Source of the DNA: Geodermatophilus obscurus DSM 43160
GTDB lineage: Bacteria > Actinomycetota > Actinomycetes > Mycobacteriales > Geodermatophilaceae
Direction: 5' to 3'
NCBI RefSeq assembly: GCF_000025345.1
Contig: NC_013757.1
Span: 1,736,001-1,800,000 of the forward strand
DNA length: 64,000 nucleotides
Made by a program: the position numbers and the translations under genes. The notes below the pieces were generated by a model that searched no databases, was not told where the DNA came from, and saw only the letters and a list, made by a program, of their open reading frames with translations. Shown piece after piece: positions 23,955 to 34,443 of this stretch (within the stretch, counting starts at the first letter, position 1; each line of letters begins with the position of its first letter).

Positions 23955-25591
23955 CCGTGTTCCTGACCGTGGTGATCCTGCTGCCGCTGGCTGTCGCGGG
24001 GCTGCTGCTCGTCCTCCCGCGGCTGTCGGGTCGGGCGGTGTCCGGGATCTGGATGGCGGCGGCGAGCGTCGACCTCGCCCTCATCGGGTGGATGTGGTGG
24101 CGCTACGAGCCGGGGGAGGGCGCCTCCGGCGTGGTCGACGGCATCGCCTACGAGGTCGACGTGCGCTGGATCCCGACCGTGGACGCCGGCTACCACGTCG
24201 GCGTCGACGGGCTCTCGCTGCCGCTGCTGGCCCTCACCGGGGTGCTGTTCCTGGCCTGCGCGGTGTGGTCGCCGCGCGAGGAGGACCGGCCGCGCAGCTT
24301 CGCCGCGCTGTTCCTGTTCCTGCAGACCGCCTGCCTCGGCACCTTCGCAGCGCTGGACCTGATCCTGTTCTTCGTCTTCTTCGACCTGACGATCGTCGGG
24401 ATGTACTTCATCATCGCCGGCTGGGGACACGGCAACGCCCGGCGCAGCGCGCTGAAGTTCTTCCTCTACACCTTCGTCGGTTCGCTGGCGCTGCTCGTCG
24501 GCTTCATCGGGCTGTTCCTCGGTGGCGAGGAGCGCACCTTCGACATGGTCGCGCTGGCGCAGGACCCGCCGCTGGCCGACTCCCCGGTCGCCGGCGGTCT
24601 GGTGCTGCTGGCCATCGGGCTGGGACTGGCGGTGAAGACACCGCTGTTCCCGTTCCACACCTGGCTGCCCGACGCCCACACCGACGCCCCGGCGCCGGGG
24701 TCGGCGATCCTCGCCGGGGTGCTGCTCAAGCTCGGCACCTACGGGTTCGTGCGGATCGCGATGCCGATCCTGCCCGAGGCGTGGCAGCGCTGGGCGATGG
24801 TCATCGTCGTCCTCGGGGTGGTCAGCGTGCTGTGGGGCGCCTTCGTGGCGCTGGCCCAGACCGACGTCAAGCGCATGATCGCCTACACCTCGGTCAACCA
24901 CATGGGCTACGTCCTGCTCGGCCTCGGCGCCGCCGGACTGGTCGCCTCCGCCGACCAGGGCGCCCGCACCGTCGCCACGGTGGGCGCGGTGTACCAGATG
25001 GTCAGCCACGGCCTGCTCACCGGAGCGCTGTTCCTGCTCAGCGGCGTGCTCTGGTCACGGGGGAGGACCTACGACTCCGGCCGGTGGAGCGGCCTCGCCC
25101 GCCCGGCGCCGGTCTTCGCGGCCAGCCTGGCCGTCGCCGCCTTCGGCTCGCTGGGCCTACCCGGCCTGTCCGGCTTCATCGCCGAGTTCCAGGTCTTCGC
25201 CGGCGCGCTGCCCGCCGCTCCGGTGGCCACCGTCCTCGCGGTCGTCGGCATCCTCGTCACCGCCGGCCTGTTCCTGGTGGCGCTGCAGCGGCTGCTGACC
25301 GGGCCGTTGCGCGTGCCGGCCGACCACGGACCCAGCGGAGCGGCGACCCATGCCGGCCCCGAGCCGGGCACGGTCCGACACCCGGGGATCGGTGGACCCG
25401 ACGCGGGAACGGCGACCCTGGAACGCCCGGAGACCGAGACCGGCGGCCGCTTCCGGGACATGTCCGTACGGGAGCGGACCGCAGTCGTCCCGCTGCTCGC
25501 GTTGTCGGTACTGCTCGGGCTCGTCCCCCGTCCCCTCCTCGACGTGGTCGAACCGGCGGCTGCCGCGGTCGCGCAACTGGTGGCCCGGTGA
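23951..25591 (+). CDS. nuoM: NuoM-like antiporter subunit
   Basis: A 546-residue membrane protein with about 14 helices. The helix-5 motif reads ILFFVFFDLTIVGMYFIIAGWG, where Asp replaces the canonical proton-path Glu and Phe-Phe the usual Trp. The helix-7 Lys is present in GLAVKTPLFPFHTWLPDAHTDAP, as is AQTDVKRMIAYTSVNHMGYVLLG. A hydrophilic insert near residues 445-495 (DHGPSGAATHAGPEPGTVRH) is longer than usual. GTG start overlapping the nuoL stop. Confidence 0.9.
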   Translation: MTVFLTVVILLPLAVAGLLLVLPRLSGRAVSGIWMAAASVDLALIGWMWWRYEPGEGASGVVDGIAYEVDVRWIPTVDAGYHVGVDGLSLPLLALTGVLFLACAVWSPREEDRPRSFAALFLFLQTACLGTFAALDLILFFVFFDLTIVGMYFIIAGWGHGNARRSALKFFLYTFVGSLALLVGFIGLFLGGEERTFDMVALAQDPPLADSPVAGGLVLLAIGLGLAVKTPLFPFHTWLPDAHTDAPAPGSAILAGVLLKLGTYGFVRIAMPILPEAWQRWAMVIVVLGVVSVLWGAFVALAQTDVKRMIAYTSVNHMGYVLLGLGAAGLVASADQGARTVATVGAVYQMVSHGLLTGALFLLSGVLWSRGRTYDSGRWSGLARPAPVFAASLAVAAFGSLGLPGLSGFIAEFQVFAGALPAAPVATVLAVVGILVTAGLFLVALQRLLTGPLRVPADHGPSGAATHAGPEPGTVRHPGIGGPDAGTATLERPETETGGRFRDMSVRERTAVVPLLALSVLLGLVPRPLLDVVEPAAAAVAQLVAR

Positions 25592-27051
25592 CCGGCGACC
25601 CGGGTGCGGAGTTCCTCGCGCTCCTGCCCGAGCTGATCCTGCTGATCGGCGCGGTCGGCGGGCTGCTGCTCGGGCTGTGGACGCCGCAGCCCAAGCAGTG
25701 GCGGGTGCGTGCGCTCGCCGTGCTGGCCTGCCTGGGAAGCGCGGCCGCCGCCGCACCGGTGCTGCCCGACCCTGCCACGGCGGTCTTCGAGGGCACCTGG
25801 ACGGTCGACACCACCACGGGCATCGTCCGGATCACCGTCGCGCTGACCACCGCCGTCGCCATCCTGCTGGCCGCGCCCTCGGTGGCCGGACACCCCCGCG
25901 AGACCGAGGCCTACGTCCTGATGCTGTTGGGCGCGCTGGGCACCGTCGCCCTGGCCGCGGCCAGTGACCTGCTGCTGCTGATGGCCGCCTTCCTGCTCGC
26001 CAGCTTCCCGCTCTACGCCCTCGCCGGCTTCGCCAAAGACGCCCGAGGTGCCGAGGCGACCCTGAAGTACTACCTGATGGGTGCCTTCAGCGGCGTCCTG
26101 ATGATGATCGGCATCGCCGCCCTCGTGCTCGCCACCGGTTCCACCGGCTACGCCGCCCTGGCCTCGGGGCTGCCCGATGCCTCGGCTCCGCTGGTCGCGA
26201 TCGGCGTGCTGGGCGTGCTGATCGGGGTCGCCTTCAAGGCCGGCGCGGTGCCGGTGCACTTCTGGGTTCCCGACGTCACCGCGGGGACCACGCCGGCGAT
26301 GGCCGCCTTCATCACCACCGTGCCGAAACTCGGTGCCGTCGCGGCGGCGTTCCGCCTGCTCGCCGAGCCGTTCGTCGCCGTCCCGGTGAACGCGCCCCTG
26401 CTCGTAGCAGTGCTGGCCGCCGCCAGCATGACCCTGGGCAACCTCGCCGCGTTCAGCCAGACCGAGGTGCTGCGGCTGCTGGCCTACTCCACGGTGAGCC
26501 AGGTCGGTTACCTGTTCATGGTGGTCGCCGTCGCCGCCCGCACCGACCTCGCCGTCCCGGCGCTGGCCGTCTACCTCGCCGGCTACGCCGTCACGAACAT
26601 CGGCGCCTTCGCCGCCGTGGCCGCGGCCCCCACAGCCAGGACGATCGCCGACTGGACGGCGGCGGTGGGACGCCGGCGGTGGCTCGTGGTCAGCCTGGTC
26701 GTCTGTCTGCTCGGGCTGGTGGGGACGCCGCCCACGGCCGTCTTCGTCGGCAAGCTCGCCGTGTTCTCCGCGGCCTGGGACGGCGCGCTGGTGTGGCTCG
26801 TGGTGCTCGCGGCCGTCAACACCGTGGCCAGCCTCTTCTACTACCTGCGCTGGATCGCGCCCGGCGCGCTCGGGGCCTCCACCGCCGGCGGGACGCCGAG
26901 CCTCCCTGACGTGGGCGGGAGCCGGACGGCAGCCGGAACGGCACAGCGAACGGCCCTGCGCCCGGCGGTCATCCTCCACTCAGCAGCGCTCGTGTCGTTG
27001 CTGCTGGGCATCGGGTCAGGGCTGTGGCTGGCCTTCGCCCTCCCTGCTTGA
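25588..27051 (+). CDS. nuoN: NuoN-like antiporter subunit
   Basis: A 487-residue membrane protein with about 14 helices. The helix-5 region LLLLMAAFLLASFPLYALAGF lacks the Glu that NuoN normally has (LELLSLPLY pattern), while the helix-7 Lys is kept in GVAFKAGAVPVHFWVPDVTAGTTP. SQTEVLRLLAYSTVSQVGYL and GLVGTPPTAVFVGKLAVF are typical. GTG start overlapping the nuoM stop. It is the last gene of the run; no peripheral-arm gene follows, and the next gene is on the other strand. Confidence 0.9.
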   Translation: MTGDPGAEFLALLPELILLIGAVGGLLLGLWTPQPKQWRVRALAVLACLGSAAAAAPVLPDPATAVFEGTWTVDTTTGIVRITVALTTAVAILLAAPSVAGHPRETEAYVLMLLGALGTVALAAASDLLLLMAAFLLASFPLYALAGFAKDARGAEATLKYYLMGAFSGVLMMIGIAALVLATGSTGYAALASGLPDASAPLVAIGVLGVLIGVAFKAGAVPVHFWVPDVTAGTTPAMAAFITTVPKLGAVAAAFRLLAEPFVAVPVNAPLLVAVLAAASMTLGNLAAFSQTEVLRLLAYSTVSQVGYLFMVVAVAARTDLAVPALAVYLAGYAVTNIGAFAAVAAAPTARTIADWTAAVGRRRWLVVSLVVCLLGLVGTPPTAVFVGKLAVFSAAWDGALVWLVVLAAVNTVASLFYYLRWIAPGALGASTAGGTPSLPDVGGSRTAAGTAQRTALRPAVILHSAALVSLLLGIGSGLWLAFALPA

Positions 27052-27270
27052 CCGCGGCGGGGCCTCACGCCTGGGCAGGGAGCTGGTGGAGGAGGCGGGA
27101 GCGGTGGCCACCGAGGTGCTCGGCCGGCGCTCCAGCGCCCTGGTGTGACGTCGCGCCGTGGTCGGTCGATCCGCAGGTCCGGCAGCCATCGGTCTGTCAC
27201 TGGGGCCGGGACGGGGTGCGACCGAGAACCGGTGGATCGTGGCGGGTCCCGGACGAGCCCCGCGACCGAC

Positions 27271-27957
27271 TCACGACCAGGACACGACCGGTGACCACGC
27301 ATCCAGCCAGGGCCGGCGGCTGTGCTCCATGCGGAGCCGGCCCGGCCGGGCCTCGATGAGCGCGCCGAAGACCGTCGCGAAGACCAGACCGTCCTGTTCG
27401 TGGCGGACCGTCAGGGCGCCCGGATCGTCCCGCGGCGGTCCGCCTTGCACGAGCCGGCGCCAGCCGTCCGGGTGACCGGTGTCGGTGAACAGCGGCAGGA
27501 ACCGGTCGGCCTTGCGGTCCTCGGGACCGCCGGAGGTGACCATCCACGTGCCCTCCGGGTGCTCGGTCGTCACCAGCCGCTCGCCGTCGAAGTCCCAGGT
27601 GGTCATGCGGTCCGGAGCCGCCAGGACGAGCAGGAAGCTGGCCATGCCGTCGAGCCGCACGGCCGACCGCCAGTCCGCTCCGCGCTCGGCGCCCAGCAGC
27701 GGCAGGGCCCCCCGGCTCGGTGCTCCCGGGTCGGCCACCGGCTTCTGCGGTCGGTTGAGCACCAGGGCGGTGACCCCGGTGTCGACGCGGGTCGCGCACC
27801 ACGTCCCGCCCGCGAGACGGTCCCGGCCCCCGACGAGGGAGGGGTGCTCCGGCCACCACCGCCCGGGGTCGTCGAACTCCCGGCTGGTCAGCTCGTCCCG
27901 GAGGGCGAGCAGCCGCACCGGCGCGCCGCGGGTCCACCGCACGACCACCGTGCACAC
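27271..27957 (-). CDS. NRDE (TANGO2-like) family protein
   Basis: A 228-residue cytoplasmic protein of the NRDE family. The start reads (V)CTVVVRWTRG; in this family the Cys after the initiator residue is exposed as an N-terminal nucleophile. LLALRDELTSREFDDPGRWW and GGTWCATRVDTGVTALVLNRP match the NRDE pattern (here the NRDE Asn-Arg-Asp-Glu appears as LRDE). Eukaryotic members are linked to haem and lipid handling; the bacterial role is unsettled. The GTG at 27957 is chosen because Cys2 is invariant, although the frame is open further upstream. It is convergent with nuoN. Confidence 0.75.
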   Translation of the reverse strand: MCTVVVRWTRGAPVRLLALRDELTSREFDDPGRWWPEHPSLVGGRDRLAGGTWCATRVDTGVTALVLNRPQKPVADPGAPSRGALPLLGAERGADWRSAVRLDGMASFLLVLAAPDRMTTWDFDGERLVTTEHPEGTWMVTSGGPEDRKADRFLPLFTDTGHPDGWRRLVQGGPPRDDPGALTVRHEQDGLVFATVFGALIEARPGRLRMEHSRRPWLDAWSPVVSWS

Positions 27958-28103
27958 GCCGCCGATCGTCCCAGGTCCGGCTCCCGTGCCCGCGGGAGCG
28001 GTGGTGGCGCGGAGCAGTCGCACGGGTCGGGGCCGGTGCACTCCGGGCTCGAGGCACGCGTCGCCCCGGTCGCGCTGGGAACGACGACGGACCCGGCCCC
28101 ACC

Positions 28104-28208
28104 TCAGGGGCGACGGACGCCCCGCACCATCGACCTCGTGAGCAGGCCCGCCGCGGCGGCCGCGGCGGCAGCGATCGCGGACCGGAGCACACGGTGCCTG
28201 CGGCTCAT
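28104..28208 (-). CDS. Putative 34-residue Ala-rich small protein
   Basis: An ATG at 28208 is preceded by CCAGGAGGCTGCC, an excellent ribosome binding site, and opens a 34-codon frame with sequence MSRRHRVLRSAIAAAAAAAA then GLLTRSMVRGVRRP. The hydrophobic Ala-rich stretch flanked by Arg on both sides could insert in the membrane or bind acidic surfaces. It lies 147 bp upstream of the NRDE gene on the same strand, so it may be the first gene of that transcript. No family is recognised. Confidence 0.45.
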   Translation of the reverse strand: MSRRHRVLRSAIAAAAAAAAGLLTRSMVRGVRRP

Positions 28209-28608
28209 GGCAGCCTCCTGGGGCAGCGGCGTGCCGCATCTCTACTCCAGCCGACCCGACCGGCTCAACCGTCGGTCGTGTCCAGTCGCTGGTACGAGCA
28301 GTGCCCCGGACCACGGGTCGGCGCCAGGGTGGCCGTCCCCGAACCGCGGCACACCGGGGCCCGACTACCCGGATGCCCCAGAGGACAGGGATCGACATCG
28401 ACGAGCGGTACCGGGTCCTTGATCAGCGAAGGGGCCGGACGGGCGTCGCGCCGCCCCGGTCGGCACCGGCGATCAGGTAGACAGCGGAGCGTTGCCGCGA
28501 CCGCGCCGACGACGGCGGAGCGGACGCACCGCTCGACGCCGGTCGGGTCGAGCTGGGCGACGCCTACGGGGACCGCGACGGCGGCCCCGCCCGACGGATG
28601 GAGAGACG
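28209..28608. other. Gap between divergent genes
   Basis: This 400-bp stretch separates the minus-strand small ORF/NRDE pair from the UvrA-like gene. I see no convincing gene; frames that are open here lack the codon pattern of the neighbours. It should hold promoters in both directions, but I cannot assign -35/-10 pairs with confidence. Confidence 0.4.
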
Positions 28609-30996
<2,388 letters not shown>

Positions 30997-31076
30997 TCGA
31001 GACCCTCGCGGACACCGCCGGAGGGGGAGAAGCCGAGGTCCGGGGTCCCCGCGACGCGGCTGCGGCAGCTCGTCGC

Positions 31077-31082
31077 TAGGGT
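31077..31082 (+). promoter_or_regulatory. -10 box of the trp leader transcript
   Basis: TAGGGT ends 7 nt before the GTG of the leader peptide, which predicts a transcript that starts at or next to the start codon (leaderless). Confidence 0.5.
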
Positions 31083-31089
31083 GGCGGGC

Positions 31090-31146
31090 GTGAGCCGTCG
31101 TGCGCAGTGGTGGGTCTGGTCGTCGAGGACGACCCAGGCCCGCTGA
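31090..31146 (+). CDS. Trp-rich leader peptide
   Basis: An 18-codon frame, VSRRAQWWVWSSRTTQAR, has three Trp codons within four positions (31108-31119) and lies 87 bp upstream of a tryptophan synthase beta-like gene. Actinobacterial trp leaders are known to be short peptides with clustered Trp codons. The Trp codons are themselves complementary over 11 bp to 31164-31174, the loop of a downstream hairpin, so ribosome stalling here would change the RNA fold. Confidence 0.75.
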   Translation: MSRRAQWWVWSSRTTQAR

Positions 31147-31228
31147 CGCGCGCTCGGACCGTCCCAGACCCACCGGACGGTCCGAGGACTCCTCCCCGGA
31201 CGGCCGATGGGCCATGACCCCGGAGGAG
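31109..31228 (+). promoter_or_regulatory. Trp-responsive attenuator-like RNA element
   Basis: CTCGGACCGTCC (31153-31164) and GGACGGTCCGAG (31175-31186) pair perfectly over 12 bp with a 10-nt loop. The loop plus one base (31164-31174, CCAGACCCACC) is exactly complementary to the Trp codons at 31109-31119, so the two structures compete. CTCCTCC at 31189-31195 can also pair with the ribosome binding site GGAGGAG at 31222-31228. Control of transcription, of translation initiation, or both is possible. Confidence 0.65.
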
Positions 31229-31233
31229 CAGGA

Positions 31234-32589
31234 GTGACGAGCACCGACGTCCCGACCACCACGTCGGCGATGACCAAGGCCGTGCTGGACGAGGCGGACC
31301 TCCCCACGCACTGGTACAACCTGGCCGCCGACCTGCCCGCGCCGATGCCGCCCCACCTGCACCCGGGGACCGGCGAGCCCCTCGCGGCCGGTGACATGGC
31401 GCCGCTGTTCCCGGCGGCGTTGATCGAGCAGGAGATGACCGGCGAGCGTTTCGTGCCGATCCCGGAACCGGTCCGCGAGGTCTACCGGCTGTGGCGGCCC
31501 TCGCCGCTGTACCGGGCGCACCGCCTCGAGCGGGCGCTGGGGACGCCGGCGCGCATCTACTACAAGTACGAGGGTGTCAGCCCGGTCGGCAGCCACAAGC
31601 CGAACACCGCCGTGGCGCAGGCGTACTACAACGCGGCCGAGGGCGTGCGCCGGCTGACCACCGAGACCGGCGCCGGGCAGTGGGGCAGCGCGCTGTCGTT
31701 CGCCTCGGCGCTCTTCGGCCTGGAGTGCGAGGTGTGGCAGGTCCGGGCCTCCTACGACAGCAAGCCCTACCGGCGGATGCTGATGGAGACCTTCGGCGGC
31801 GTGGTCCACGCCAGCCCGTCGGAGCTGACCGAGGCCGGCCGCGGCTTCCTGGAGCGGTTCCCCGGCACCACGGGCAGCCTCGGGATGGCGGTCAGCGAGG
31901 CGGTGGAGTCGGCGGCGCCGGACCCGGAGGCGCGGTACGCGCTGGGCAGCGTGCTCAACCACGTGCTGCTGCACCAGACGGTGATCGGCGAGGAGGCGTT
32001 GCGGCAGCTCGAGGTGTTCGGCGAGACGGCGGCCGACGTCGTCTACGGGTGTGCCGGTGGCGGGTCGAACCTGGCGGGGCTGTCCTTCCCGTTCCTGCGG
32101 GAGAAGCTGGCCGGGCGCACCGGCACGCGGGTGGTGGCCGTGGAACCCGCCGCTTGCCCGTCGCTCACGCAGGGGCGCTACGAGTACGACCACGGCGACG
32201 TCGCAGGGCTGACCCCGCTGATGAAGATGCACACCCTCGGGCGCGACTTCGTGCCCGAGGCCATCCACGCCGGTGGGCTGCGCTACCACGGCATGGCCCC
32301 GATGGTCAGCCACGTCGTGGACCTGGGCCTGATCACCGCCCAGGCCGTCGAGCAGCGCGAGGCGTTCGACGCCGGACTGCTGTTCGCCCGCACCGAGGGG
32401 CTGGTGCCGGCGCCGGAGTCCTGCCACGCCGTCGCCGGCGCGATCGCCGAGGCCCGCCGCCGCGCGGACACCGGGGAGACCGGCGTCCTGGTGGTGGGCC
32501 TGTCCGGCAACGGCCAGCTGGACCTGCCCGCCTACGCCGAGCACCTCACCGGCGTGCGCACCCCGGCGACGGGCGACCAGCCCTTCTGA
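31234..32589 (+). CDS. trpB: TrpB2-type tryptophan synthase beta subunit
   Basis: A 451-residue PLP enzyme that joins indole and L-serine to tryptophan. The long N-terminus ([20 protein letters not shown]) and the extended spacing mark the TrpB2 branch rather than TrpB1. The PLP lysine is in GSHKPNTA, the phosphate cup in GCAGGGSN, and the indole-site Glu region in [15 protein letters not shown] at 31234 has GGAGGAG 5 nt upstream; an upstream in-frame ATG at 31207 would put the ribosome site inside the gene. No trpA or other trp gene is nearby, so it probably works with free indole or as a salvage enzyme. The leader peptide supports a true tryptophan link. Confidence 0.9.
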   Translation: MTSTDVPTTTSAMTKAVLDEADLPTHWYNLAADLPAPMPPHLHPGTGEPLAAGDMAPLFPAALIEQEMTGERFVPIPEPVREVYRLWRPSPLYRAHRLERALGTPARIYYKYEGVSPVGSHKPNTAVAQAYYNAAEGVRRLTTETGAGQWGSALSFASALFGLECEVWQVRASYDSKPYRRMLMETFGGVVHASPSELTEAGRGFLERFPGTTGSLGMAVSEAVESAAPDPEARYALGSVLNHVLLHQTVIGEEALRQLEVFGETAADVVYGCAGGGSNLAGLSFPFLREKLAGRTGTRVVAVEPAACPSLTQGRYEYDHGDVAGLTPLMKMHTLGRDFVPEAIHAGGLRYHGMAPMVSHVVDLGLITAQAVEQREAFDAGLLFARTEGLVPAPESCHAVAGAIAEARRRADTGETGVLVVGLSGNGQLDLPAYAEHLTGVRTPATGDQPF

Positions 32590-32681
32590 CGGCGCACGGT
32601 CGTCTTCCGCTGACCGGCCTGCCGCCGGTCGCACTCCGCCGTCACCGGGTCGCCCCCGTGGACGGCGACCCGGCAGGCTGG

Positions 32682-32731
32682 TGGTCGTCGGGGGGCGGGT
32701 GGCGGGTGGTCGTCGGGGGGCGGGTGGCGGG
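32682..32731 (+). repeat. Perfect 25-bp tandem duplication
   Basis: A 25-bp G-rich unit beginning TGGTCGTCGG occurs twice back to back (32682-32706, 32707-32731) in the gap between trpB2 and betB. G-runs of three to six suggest a possible G-quadruplex on the plus strand. No gene or other signal overlaps. Confidence 0.8.
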
Positions 32732-32824
32732 CTCCGGACTGGATTTGACGTGACCCGGGTTGCCCACCAAGCTGCCTCGCCGACCACAACAGTCCCGCAC
32801 CAGCGCGACGGACCAGGGAGTGCC

Positions 32825-34309
32825 ATGGCCAACCTCCTCATCGGTGGCTCCTGGCGGCCGGGGGCCTCGTCGGACCAGCGCCAGGTCGTCAACCCGTTCG
32901 ATCAGAGCGTCGTCGCGAAGGTGGACGAGGCGACGGTCGAGGATGTCGCCGCGGCCGTCGGAGCGGCCCGGGCCGCCTTCGACGCGGGGGAGTGGTCCGG
33001 CACCCCGGCGGCCGAGCGGGGTGCCCTGCTGCGCCGCGTCGCCGATCTCCTGGTGCGCGACCGGGAGGACATCGCCCGGCTGGAGACGCTGGACACCGGC
33101 AAGACGGTCGGCGAGAGCCGGCAGGACGTCGACGACGTGGCCGCGGTCTTCCGCTACTACGCGGACCTGGCGGACAAGGACCCCGGGCGTCTGGTCGACG
33201 CCGGGCGTCCCGGCGTCGTCAGCCGCGTCGTCCACGAGCCGGTCGGCGTGTGCTCGCTCATCACGCCGTGGAACTATCCGCTCCTGCAGGTGTCCTGGAA
33301 GGTCGCGCCGGCGCTCGCGGCCGGGAACACCGTCGTCGTCAAGCCGAGTGAGGTCACCCCGCTGACCACCATCCGGCTCACCGAGCTGCTGGAGGAGGCC
33401 GGCGCCCCGGCGGGCGTGGTCAACCTCGTCCTCGGTGGCCGGGACGTCGGGGCGGCGATGGTCGAGCACCCCGACGTGGACATGGTGTCGTTCACCGGCG
33501 GCCTCAGCACGGGGCAGGAGATCCTGCGGGCCGCCGCCGAGACGGTGAAGAAGGTGACCGTCGAGCTCGGTGGCAAGAACCCCAACGTGGTCTTCGCCGA
33601 CGTCGACCTCGACACCGCCGTCGACAACGCGCTGACGGCGGCCTTCCTGCACTCCGGCCAGGTGTGCTCGGCGGGGACCCGGGTCATCGTGCAGGACGGG
33701 ATCCACGACGAGTTCGTCGCGGCCCTGGTCGAGCGCGCCCGGCGCATCCGCCTCGGCAACGGGTTCGACCCGGCGACCGAGAGCGGACCGCTGGTGTCCG
33801 AGGAGCACCGGGCGAGCGTGGAGGAGTACGTCGCGATCGGCGTCCGCGAGGGCGCCCGGCTGGTCACCGGTGGCCGCCGTCCCGACGAGCCGGAGCTGGC
33901 CGGCGGGTTCTTCTACCTGCCGACGGTGTTCACCGACTGCCGGCGGGACATGCGGATCGTGCAGGAGGAGTCCTTCGGTCCCGTCCTCACCGTGGAGCGG
34001 TTCGCCACGGAGGAGGAGGCGATCGCGCTCGGCAACGACACCGACTACGGGCTCGCCGGTGCGGTCTGGACCGCCGACACCGCCCGCGCCGAGCGGGTGG
34101 CCCGCGCCCTCCGCCACGGAACGGTCTGGATCAACGACTTCGGCCCGTACCTCCCGCAGGCGGAGTGGGGCGGGTTCGGACGATCGGGCAACGGGCGCGA
34201 GCTCGGCCTGGCAGGTCTCGCCGAGTACCGCGAGGCCAAGCACATCTGGCACAACACCCGTCCCGCCCGGCAGGACTGGTTCGGCCGGCCCGCGGGGAAC
34301 GGGGCCTGA
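32825..34309 (+). CDS. betB: Betaine aldehyde dehydrogenase
   Basis: A 494-residue NAD(P)-dependent aldehyde dehydrogenase. The oxyanion Asn is in ITPWNYPLLQ near 157, the general-base Glu in TVELGGKNP near 250, and the catalytic Cys in LHSGQVCSAGTRV near 285; SFTGGLSTG marks the cofactor loop. The ending GRELGLAGLAEYREAKHIWHN is typical of betaine aldehyde dehydrogenases, and the gene is followed by a BCCT transporter and convergent choline dehydrogenase, which settles the substrate as betaine aldehyde made from choline. ATG at 32825 follows GGAGTGCC. Confidence 0.9.
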   Translation: MANLLIGGSWRPGASSDQRQVVNPFDQSVVAKVDEATVEDVAAAVGAARAAFDAGEWSGTPAAERGALLRRVADLLVRDREDIARLETLDTGKTVGESRQDVDDVAAVFRYYADLADKDPGRLVDAGRPGVVSRVVHEPVGVCSLITPWNYPLLQVSWKVAPALAAGNTVVVKPSEVTPLTTIRLTELLEEAGAPAGVVNLVLGGRDVGAAMVEHPDVDMVSFTGGLSTGQEILRAAAETVKKVTVELGGKNPNVVFADVDLDTAVDNALTAAFLHSGQVCSAGTRVIVQDGIHDEFVAALVERARRIRLGNGFDPATESGPLVSEEHRASVEEYVAIGVREGARLVTGGRRPDEPELAGGFFYLPTVFTDCRRDMRIVQEESFGPVLTVERFATEEEAIALGNDTDYGLAGAVWTADTARAERVARALRHGTVWINDFGPYLPQAEWGGFGRSGNGRELGLAGLAEYREAKHIWHNTRPARQDWFGRPAGNGA

Positions 34310-34443
34310 GGCCCCTCAGCCCCTCGGTCCCGTCGTCCCCGGCCGGCGGCCTGCGCCGCTCGCCGTCCCCCCGGTACCGCCTCCCGACCGGACGCCGCTC
34401 CACCCGCCCGGTGACCCGTGCACCACGACCCCATGGAGTTGTC

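Noticed and set aside
18116..27051. An ordinary 14-subunit NADH:quinone oxidoreductase operon
   Set aside because: All Fe-S, flavin and NADH-binding subunits are missing, the NuoB-like protein has no cluster cysteines and NuoH lacks its quinone-site motif.
31207..31233. ATG at 31207 as start of trpB2
   Set aside because: It would place the strong GGAGGAG site inside the gene, and the extra nine residues have no counterpart in the family.
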